The notes under the pieces: model-generated | Databases searched by the model: none | Seen by the model: only the letters and a program-made list of their open reading frames with translations | Told to the model about the DNA's origin: nothing | From: Owenweeksia sp. TMED14 | Lineage (GTDB): Bacteria; Bacteroidota; Bacteroidia; Flavobacteriales; Schleiferiaceae | Length of the DNA stretch: 10,831 bases | Direction of reading: 5' to 3' | Assembly (NCBI GenBank): GCA_002167805.1 | Contig: NHBT01000015.1 | Location: 11,862-22,692, forward strand | Shown here: positions 5,928 through 10,831 of the stretch, piece after piece | Layout of the letters: each line of letters starts with the position of its first letter | How positions within the stretch are numbered: position 1 is the first letter of the stretch | Translations under genes and position numbers: made by a program

Positions 5928-7035
5928 CCTTGGTAATATACTTAGCAATCATATCCATTGGATTCATTCCAATATCCAGTTTTGATTTCAAATCCATGCA
6001 AATATCATCCTGAGACAGTGGATTATCAATCAGTTTAGTTAATTCCAGACTTAAATACTTGGGTTTGCAATGGTGTTGAATAAGCTCACTAACTGCATTT
6101 TTTTTCAAAATCAAGTTTACTAATGAGATAAATTTTACGCGTATCAATGACTTTGCGATGAAGTATGATATCCATGAAGTCTTGTATGCAACAACCTGTG
6201 GAATACCCATTAAAGCCATTTCTAAGGTTGCTGTTCCAGATGCTACAATCGCTAAAGACGCTCCCTCAATTTGATTTAACCCTTCCACGATTTCACTTGA
6301 TTGGAAATCTTCTCCGGAATATATTTTAAGAAGCTCAAGGTACTTGGTCATTTGAATACTTTGTGGTTTAACCCATTTAAAAGGTCGTCCTATTTTTCTT
6401 GCTGAATTTAAAAATATAGGCACATGTCTGGATATCTCCTGAAGCCTACTACCAGGAAGTAATGCAAGCCAACCAGAGTCAGCGAGGGTGATATTTTTTA
6501 TTCGATTTACGACAGGGTGGCCGAAATATGGAGCATTGACCCCTGCTAATTCTAGTAATTCTGATTCAAATGGCAATAGTGGAAATACAGCGTCAAAATG
6601 TTTTTTTAAATCATAAACCCTTCGATATCTCCATGCCCAAAACTGAGGGCTTACAATTTGAAATACCTTACAACCACTTTTTCGAAGGCCTATTTTTGAA
6701 ATCCACCTAGCCAGGCGAGCATTGAATGTTTGGTAGTCAATGCAAATCACAATATTTGGGTTCCAATCAAGTAAAAAATTTCTCAAAAATTTCTCCTGAC
6801 GCATTATTCTCGGAATATGCTTAATGACTTCAAGAAATCCCATCACTGAAAGTTCATTTAGATTTACCTGGGGCATCTGATCCCCTAGTGCGGAAGACAT
6901 CTCCTTCCCTCCCCAAAAAGTAAAATCAGCATCGGGCCATTTCAATTTTATTGCTCTAATCAATTCTGAACCTAGAAAATCCCCCGAAGACTCCCCTGCT
7001 AGAACAAATATTCTTTTTTTTAATTTCAAAGCCAT
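5920..7035 (-). CDS. lpxB: Lipid-A-disaccharide synthase
   Basis: LpxB is a peripheral inner-membrane glycosyltransferase (GT19). It condenses UDP-2,3-diacylglucosamine with lipid X to form the lipid A disaccharide. Read from ATG 7035 it has 371 residues, near the usual length. Motifs are VLAGESSGD (11-19), LSVMGFLEV (62-70), CIDYQTFN (98-105) with D100 aligning to the catalytic Asp of E. coli LpxB, SPQFWAWRYRRV (129-140), GHPVV (172-176), LLPGSRLQEI (192-201) with R197, and SGTATLEMALMGIPQVVAYK (266-285). The DxPxFN core reads D-Y-Q-T-F-N, a divergence from the enterobacterial consensus. The start overlaps the upstream small membrane-protein gene by 10 nt, and the stop overlaps the SpoIID gene by 8 nt. 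This indicates an outer-membrane-bearing organism. Confidence 0.96.
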   Translation of the reverse strand: MALKLKKRIFVLAGESSGDFLGSELIRAIKLKWPDADFTFWGGKEMSSALGDQMPQVNLNELSVMGFLEVIKHIPRIMRQEKFLRNFLLDWNPNIVICIDYQTFNARLARWISKIGLRKSGCKVFQIVSPQFWAWRYRRVYDLKKHFDAVFPLLPFESELLELAGVNAPYFGHPVVNRIKNITLADSGWLALLPGSRLQEISRHVPIFLNSARKIGRPFKWVKPQSIQMTKYLELLKIYSGEDFQSSEIVEGLNQIEGASLAIVASGTATLEMALMGIPQVVAYKTSWISYFIAKSLIRVKFISLVNLILKKNAVSELIQHHCKPKYLSLELTKLIDNPLSQDDICMDLKSKLDIGMNPMDMIAKYITKDA

Positions 7036-7328
7036 TCCCAACGAAAATAAATATAGAGAATAAGATAAATTGATGATACTAATATCATAACCTTCACCAT
7101 CAGGTATCTTTTTAATAGGGCAGAGATTACGATGAAAGAAAAAACTAACAAAACAGAGAATAAAATGACCCTAAAGAGTAAATAAGACCATAAATCCGTA
7201 TCAATATTTTTTACTGAGGGCAATTCCGGGTATGTTGCTAATAATATCGTCCAAATGAATAAAGGTGTTCCCGTAGAGATCACAAATCCCATTAAACCCT
7301 CAAGAAGAGATCTGTTATTAATATTCAT
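7026..7328 (-). CDS. Small three-helix membrane protein between surE and lpxB, function unknown
   Basis: I do not recognise this 100-residue protein. Three hydrophobic segments are visible at about 11-31, 48-72 and 76-94, with a short polar loop rich in acidic residues at 36-47 and an aromatic C-terminus ending FRWEWL. There is no signal peptide as such and no cysteine or obvious catalytic motif. It is a real gene by context: its ATG overlaps the surE stop as ATGA (4 nt), its end overlaps lpxB by 10 nt, and codon use and base composition resemble the neighbours. It does not look like the LpxB N-terminal (LAB_N) membrane domain found elsewhere. A role in the inner membrane connected with lipid A synthesis or envelope maintenance is only inferred from position. 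Confidence 0.75.
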   Translation of the reverse strand: MNINNRSLLEGLMGFVISTGTPLFIWTILLATYPELPSVKNIDTDLWSYLLFRVILFSVLLVFSFIVISALLKRYLMVKVMILVSSIYLILYIYFRWEWL

Positions 7329-8104
7329 TTATTAAAATATTCGCCTAAAAACTCGATTGAATCGTGAGAAGTTAAATCGAATTGAATCGGAACTATGGAT
7401 ATGAAGTCATTTTCTAAAGTCCTAATATCACAATTCTTTGAATCATCTTGATTTTTAAACTCACCAGACATCCAATAATAATCTTTATCAAAAGGATCTT
7501 TTCGCTTGTCAAAATCTTCTTCCCACTTTCCAATTGTTTGATGACAAACTCTAACCCCCTTGTAGTCTTTATTTTTGGCCTTTGGAATATTTACATTTAA
7601 ACATACGCCATTTGGTAAACCTTGATGAATAACTTTAGAGGTGATTTCAGAAACATATTTTTCAGCAAACGAAAAATCAGTATTCCAGTCATAGTCTAAT
7701 ATTGAAAAGCCAATTGATGGAATCCCTTGCATCGCGCCCTCAATTGCTGCTGCCATAGTTCCACTATATATAACATTTACAGAGGCATTACTTCCATGGT
7801 TTACACCAGAAACAATTATATCGGGTCTTCTATCTAAAATCTCGTGAATCGCAAGTTTTATGCAGTCCGCAGGTGTACCGCTACATGAATACTCAATTTG
7901 CGGTCCTGTATCAATATCTATTGGGTCGCATCGCAGAGGTTCACTAATTGAGATTGCATGACTTTTTCCACTTTGGGGAGAATTTGGAGCGACGACAACG
8001 ACATCTCCTAAAATATTCATTTGCTTAATAAGCATTCTAATTCCGGGAGATGTGATTCCATCATCATTTGTCACTAAAATGAGCGGCTTAACCAATTTTG
8101 TCAT
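7325..8104 (-). CDS. surE: 5'/3'-nucleotidase SurE
   Basis: SurE is a cytoplasmic metal-dependent nucleoside monophosphatase linked to stationary-phase survival. It has 259 residues, the typical length. The N-terminal Rossmann-like domain shows VTNDDGITSPGI (11-22), with metal ligands D14 and D15, then PNSPQSGKSHAIS (40-52) with S45, and SGVNHGSNAS (99-108) with N102. These are the four ligand positions known for the Thermotoga enzyme. YSGTMAAAIEGAMQGIPSI (113-131) is also characteristic. It starts at ATG 8104, next to the 83-nt divergent intergenic region, and is the first gene of an overlapping four-gene run (surE, small membrane protein, lpxB, SpoIID protein). The stop codon lies inside the next gene's start (ATGA). 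Confidence 0.97.
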   Translation of the reverse strand: MTKLVKPLILVTNDDGITSPGIRMLIKQMNILGDVVVVAPNSPQSGKSHAISISEPLRCDPIDIDTGPQIEYSCSGTPADCIKLAIHEILDRRPDIIVSGVNHGSNASVNVIYSGTMAAAIEGAMQGIPSIGFSILDYDWNTDFSFAEKYVSEITSKVIHQGLPNGVCLNVNIPKAKNKDYKGVRVCHQTIGKWEEDFDKRKDPFDKDYYWMSGEFKNQDDSKNCDIRTLENDFISIVPIQFDLTSHDSIEFLGEYFNK

Positions 8105-8108
8105 AGTT

Positions 8109-8116
8109 CAAAGCTA
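8109..8116 (-). promoter_or_regulatory. Candidate -7 box of a surE promoter
   Basis: The minus strand reads TAGCTTTG, an exact match to the Bacteroidota -7 consensus TAnnTTTG, ending 4 nt before the surE ATG. I find no TTG or TTTG at the expected 17-23 nt upstream. If it works, the transcript would start at or next to the ATG and be leaderless. An 8-mer with two free positions is easy to meet by chance, so this is tentative. Confidence 0.3.
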
Positions 8117-8119
8117 CAT

Positions 8120-8152
8120 TTTGACAGGTTATTAATTACGGCATTGAATTTG
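8120..8152 (+). promoter_or_regulatory. Candidate Bacteroidota-type promoter for the metallopeptidase gene
   Basis: TTTG at 8120-8123 (the -33 element) is followed after 21 nt by TGAATTTG at 8145-8152, which matches the -7 consensus TAnnTTTG at five of six fixed positions. A start point about 7 nt further on would give a leader of roughly 25-30 nt before the ATG at 8188. The same stretch contains TTGACA at 8121-8126, resembling a sigma-70 -35, but with only a 4/6 -10 (TTGAAT, 8144-8149) at 17 nt spacing. Confidence 0.4.
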
Positions 8153-8187
8153 TACTTATCCACACAATATCAAAAAAAATATAGAAC

Positions 8188-8871
8188 ATGTTTATTATAC
8201 TGCTTATAACATTTATGGCTTTAGGGTTTTACGTCCAAAATCGCCTCAAGTCTCGTTTTAAAAAATATAGCCAAGAATTGCTTCATAACGGAATGTCCGG
8301 TGAGGAAGTTGCAAAATCCATGTTGGGTTATTATGGTCTCAGTTCGGTGAGTGTTGTATCAGTCCCTGGTAAATTGACGGACCATTACAATCCCTTAAAT
8401 AAGACTGTGAATTTATCCCCAGAAGTCTTTCAAGGAAGAAGCGTAGCCTCGGCAGCGATTGCTGCTCATGAATGCGGACATGCTGTTCAGCATTCAACAT
8501 CTTACTTTTGGCTTGGAATGAGATCAAAAATGGTTCCTGTTGTAAATGCCTCCAGTCGAATCATGCAATTCGTATTCATGGCATCTCTTTTTGGAATGTA
8601 CTCCTTGAGTATGGGTGGCAATACCATCTTATTAGTTTTAATTGCGACACAAGCAGTGATTGCAAGTTTTGCAGTCATCACTCTTCCAGTAGAATATGAT
8701 GCTTCAAGAAGAGCCCTGGTTTGGCTAAAAGGTGCGGGGATAACCAACCCTCAAAATCATAGTATGGCAGAAGATGCATTAAAATGGGCAGCAAGAACCT
8801 ATTTAGTTGCAGCTGTAGCTGCAGTAACTACACTCTTGTATTATGTTATGCTATATTTAAGACGAAATTAA
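8188..8871 (+). CDS. Membrane zinc metallopeptidase, YugP family
   Basis: The protein has 227 residues of the neutral zinc metallopeptidase family exemplified by YugP (Zn_peptidase_2), normal in length. It begins with a membrane helix (1-16). A short domain with MSGEEVAKSML (36-46) and DHYNP-x-x-K-T-V-N-LS (65-77) follows, and then the zinc site HECGH at 94-98 (H94, E95, H98). The probable third ligand region is LPVEYDASRRAL (166-177), with E169 the likely ligand. Further membrane segments lie near 115-140, 146-168 and 202-223. The substrate is unknown for the family as far as I know. It starts at ATG 8188, is transcribed away from surE, and is followed 42 nt later by the SOUL-family gene, probably in the same transcript. 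Confidence 0.92.
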   Translation: MFIILLITFMALGFYVQNRLKSRFKKYSQELLHNGMSGEEVAKSMLGYYGLSSVSVVSVPGKLTDHYNPLNKTVNLSPEVFQGRSVASAAIAAHECGHAVQHSTSYFWLGMRSKMVPVVNASSRIMQFVFMASLFGMYSLSMGGNTILLVLIATQAVIASFAVITLPVEYDASRRALVWLKGAGITNPQNHSMAEDALKWAARTYLVAAVAAVTTLLYYVMLYLRRN

Positions 8872-8913
8872 TACCCGAACGAAACATCCTATAACGTTTC
8901 TTGTTGTAAGAGT

Positions 8914-9492
8914 ATGAATTGGATTCTCAGTATCTGTTTGCTTGGTGTGGCATGTTTTACAGGTTTTACCTATTTTTCATCAAAAAATTTAGACAGACCG
9001 TATTATAAAGTCATCAAAAAAGACGGCAACTTCGAGGTGCGAGAATATAAAAGCTCTCTTTGGGCTGAGGTAAAAGTATCTGATAGCAAGCAGGAAATTA
9101 TGTCAAGAGAGGGGTTCCGGCCTTTGGCAAATTATATTTTCGGGGGGAATAAAGAGAACATCAAAATGAGTATGACTGCCCCTGTTGCTATGATTGCTGA
9201 TACATTTATACCAAGTGTGAGATTCTTCATGTCACCAGACCGAAGTATGCAAAACTTACCGGAACCTAATCAAAAGAATATTGATTTTATCAAACTTCCA
9301 AAGAGAACCCTTGCAACTCTATCTTTTGGTGGAAATCTGAGCGAGCAGAGTAAATTAAAGTCAATGAAGTCATTAAAAGATTGGTGTGATGACAATCAGT
9401 TAATAATAATTGGTTCATTAGAAGTTTTTGGCTACAATGCCCCTTACGAAGTGATAAAAACCAATGAAGTCGCTTTTCCGGTAAAAAATTAA
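8914..9492 (+). CDS. SOUL heme-binding family protein
   Basis: The protein has 192 residues. The N-terminus has a hydrophobic segment (about 3-20) followed by a polar linker, so it is probably an exported or membrane-anchored protein. C14 follows G-V-A, a poor but not impossible lipobox. The rest is one SOUL domain: YKVIKKDGNFEVREY (31-45), YIFGGNKENIKMSMTAPVA (74-92), FFMSPDRSM (104-112), LPKRTLATLSFGG (128-140), YNAPYE (174-179) and NEVAFPV (184-190), all typical of the family. SOUL proteins in plants and animals bind heme or tetrapyrroles; bacterial roles are unclear, and heme binding here is inferred from family only. It lies 42 nt after the metallopeptidase gene. Its TAA shares the TTAA palindrome at 9489-9492 with the stop of the convergent oxidase gene. 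Confidence 0.92.
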   Translation: MNWILSICLLGVACFTGFTYFSSKNLDRPYYKVIKKDGNFEVREYKSSLWAEVKVSDSKQEIMSREGFRPLANYIFGGNKENIKMSMTAPVAMIADTFIPSVRFFMSPDRSMQNLPEPNQKNIDFIKLPKRTLATLSFGGNLSEQSKLKSMKSLKDWCDDNQLIIIGSLEVFGYNAPYEVIKTNEVAFPVKN

Positions 9493-10831
9493 TTCGTTTT
9501 ATCTAAGAATATCTTTCCTGGATTCATTATCCCAAGGGGGTCAAACACATTCTTGATTGACTTTTGAACTTGGATTTCAATTTGATTAAAAACTACGTCG
9601 AGATAAATTTTTTGAACCAAACCTATTCCATGCTCCCCACTGATGGTCCCACCCATTGATTTTACGGCTTCAAAAATCTTTCTAATTCCAGTTTTAAGGT
9701 GTTCACCATTCCATTTCTCATCCGACATGTCACCTTTTAAAATATTTACATGCAGATTCCCATCACCGGCATGGCCATAACATACAGTTTTAAATTTAAA
9801 CTCCTTTCCAACTGATTTAACAACCCGCAATAGCTCCGGTAATTTAGATCGGGGAACTACTGTATCTTCTTCCTTATAAATGCTCTGAGACTTAACAGCT
9901 TCTCCCACCCTTCTTCTCAATTTCCAAAGGGCATCTCTTTCTTTTGAGGTTTGAGCAAAAAGAACATTAAAAGCTCTATTTTCATCTAATACGGACCCAA
10001 CTTTTTCTGCTTCTTTCAGGACAGCATCATCGTCGTAACCGTCAACTTCAATCAATAAATGAGCTTCTATTTCCTTGTTGGTAGGAATATTTATTTTTTC
10101 CAAATCTTTTGTCGCCCAATCAATTGCATCTCTTTCCATAAATTCTAAGCCAGATGGAATTACTCCTGACCTAAAAATTTTCTCTACTGCCTTACATGCC
10201 AAATCCGAGGATTTAAATGGTGCTAATAAGGTATATGAAGACATTGGATAAGGTAAAAGCCTTACAACTATTTTAGTTATTACACCAAGAGTTCCCTCGG
10301 AGCCAACAAACAGTTGCGTAAGGTTATAACCTGTAGAATTTTTCAAGGTGTTTGCGCCAGTCCAAATAATTTCGCCATTAGGTAGAACTACTTCTAAGTT
10401 TAAAACATAAGAGGAAGTAACACCATATTTAACCGCCTTGGGGCCTCCAGCATTGTATGCAACATTACCTCCTAAAGTTGATGACCCCCAGCTCGAAGGG
10501 TCCGGGGGATAAAAAAGCCCTTTCTCCCTACACGCATCATGAAAAACTTGATTAATGACCCCAGGCTCAACGGTTGCTTGAGAATTTGATTCATCAATTT
10601 CAATTATCCTAGAAAACCTCTCCATACTCAATGATATTCCACCAAAAACAGGTATTGAGCCACCCGAAAGGCCCGTTCTTGCAGCAGCAGGTGTTACAGG
10701 AATCTTATATTTAGATGCGATTTTGAGTATTGTTGAAACATCCTTGGAGTTTTCAGGCCGCACTACTACATCGGGAAATTTCGAAATATCCTCCGTTTCA
10801 TCGTGAGAAAAATCTTGGAGACATGACTCTT
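9489..10831 (-). CDS. FAD-linked 2-hydroxyacid oxidase/dehydrogenase, GlcD type (N-terminus cut by the window's right edge)
   Basis: This is a flavoprotein of the glycolate oxidase subunit GlcD / D-lactate dehydrogenase family. 446 residues are visible and the frame stays open to the window's end. The usual early motif FSHDETED occurs at visible residues 7-14, so only about 30-40 N-terminal residues are missing. A GTG at 10763 lies inside the conserved region and is not the start. The PCMH-type FAD-binding domain shows RTGLSGG (51-57), PPDPSS (108-113), STLGGNVAYNAGG (117-129) and GSEGTLGVITK (176-186). The C-terminal domain has YGHAGDGNLH (351-360) and SGEHGIG (397-403), whose histidines and acids bind metal or substrate in the family, and ends DPLGIMNPGKI (430-440). 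Glycolate and D-lactate cannot be told apart from sequence alone. It converges on the SOUL gene with a 4-nt overlap of stop codons. Confidence 0.95.
   Translation of the reverse strand, partial: ESCLQDFSHDETEDISKFPDVVVRPENSKDVSTILKIASKYKIPVTPAAARTGLSGGSIPVFGGISLSMERFSRIIEIDESNSQATVEPGVINQVFHDACREKGLFYPPDPSSWGSSTLGGNVAYNAGGPKAVKYGVTSSYVLNLEVVLPNGEIIWTGANTLKNSTGYNLTQLFVGSEGTLGVITKIVVRLLPYPMSSYTLLAPFKSSDLACKAVEKIFRSGVIPSGLEFMERDAIDWATKDLEKINIPTNKEIEAHLLIEVDGYDDDAVLKEAEKVGSVLDENRAFNVLFAQTSKERDALWKLRRRVGEAVKSQSIYKEEDTVVPRSKLPELLRVVKSVGKEFKFKTVCYGHAGDGNLHVNILKGDMSDEKWNGEHLKTGIRKIFEAVKSMGGTISGEHGIGLVQKIYLDVVFNQIEIQVQKSIKNVFDPLGIMNPGKIFLDKTN

Noticed and set aside
5928..5948. TTG start for the SpoIID-domain gene
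   Set aside because: The ATG at 5927 gives a cleaner signal peptide (short basic start, then hydrophobic core) and a short overlap with lpxB.
7036..7041. TTG start two codons before the lpxB ATG
   Set aside because: ATG 7035 is the more usual start and leaves only a short leader before VLAGESSGD; the difference is two residues.
8882..8900. Inverted repeat GAAAC ... GTTTC and a TATAAC box between the metallopeptidase and SOUL genes
   Set aside because: The stem is 5 bp with a 10-nt loop, there is no T tract, and no matching upstream promoter element is found at the right spacing.
10761..10763. GTG as the start of the FAD-linked oxidase
   Set aside because: The frame continues upstream to the window edge and encodes the family's FSHDETED region, so the gene is partial rather than starting here.
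1..10831. Defence system, CRISPR array, mobile element, tRNA or riboswitch
   Set aside because: Nearly all bases belong to recognisable housekeeping or envelope genes. The largest gap is 83 nt, and no direct-repeat array, transposase, tRNA-like fold or long structured leader is visible.

Overview
The window looks like a compact, AT-rich stretch of a Bacteroidota chromosome, most plausibly an uncultivated marine Flavobacteriales-like or Cytophagales-like lineage. This rests on gene content and on the close linkage of tpiA, a BT_3928-type DoxX/MauE protein, a tandem-repeat DUF1599 protein and folP, which I recall as a Bacteroidota neighbourhood. Weak or absent Shine-Dalgarno sequences and a candidate TTG/TAnnTTTG-type promoter fit the same phylum. 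The placement is inference, because no rRNA or other marker is present. There is no gene-free stretch over 300 bases, and I saw no tRNA, rRNA, CRISPR array, insertion sequence or phage gene.

Left block (1-3872, minus strand): a tightly packed run reading DUF1599 protein, DoxX/MauE-redoxin membrane protein, DppB-type ABC permease, tpiA and prmA. prmA is cut by the left edge of the window. Spacing is 2, 20 and 51 nt, then a 1-nt stop/start overlap, so this is probably one operon with a possible internal regulatory hairpin before tpiA. Its products span glycolysis (TpiA), ribosomal protein L11 methylation (PrmA), a membrane redox-like protein and a solitary transporter permease.

Middle (3871-4746, plus strand): folP (dihydropteroate synthase, folate pathway) is divergent from the DUF1599 gene. 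Their start codons lie on opposite strands of a single CATG palindrome, so each promoter must lie inside the other gene. folP ends 5 nt from the convergent end of the next block.

Envelope block (4752-8104, minus strand): surE, a 100-residue membrane protein, lpxB and a secreted SpoIID/LytB-domain protein overlap successively by 4, 10 and 8 nt. This is a translationally coupled operon joining a survival nucleotidase, lipid A disaccharide synthesis and a probable peptidoglycan-acting protein.

Right block: after an 83-nt divergent intergenic region come a membrane zinc metallopeptidase of the YugP family and a SOUL heme-binding-family protein, both on the plus strand. A GlcD-type FAD-linked oxidase on the minus strand converges on them, and its N-terminus lies beyond the right edge. 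Its stop codon shares a TTAA palindrome with the SOUL gene's stop codon.

Most of the window is housekeeping. I do not see a clear defence system, mobile element or new multi-gene machine. The parts most worth following up are the DUF1599/folP pair, the orphan permease and DoxX-redoxin protein in the tpiA operon, and the small membrane protein between surE and lpxB.
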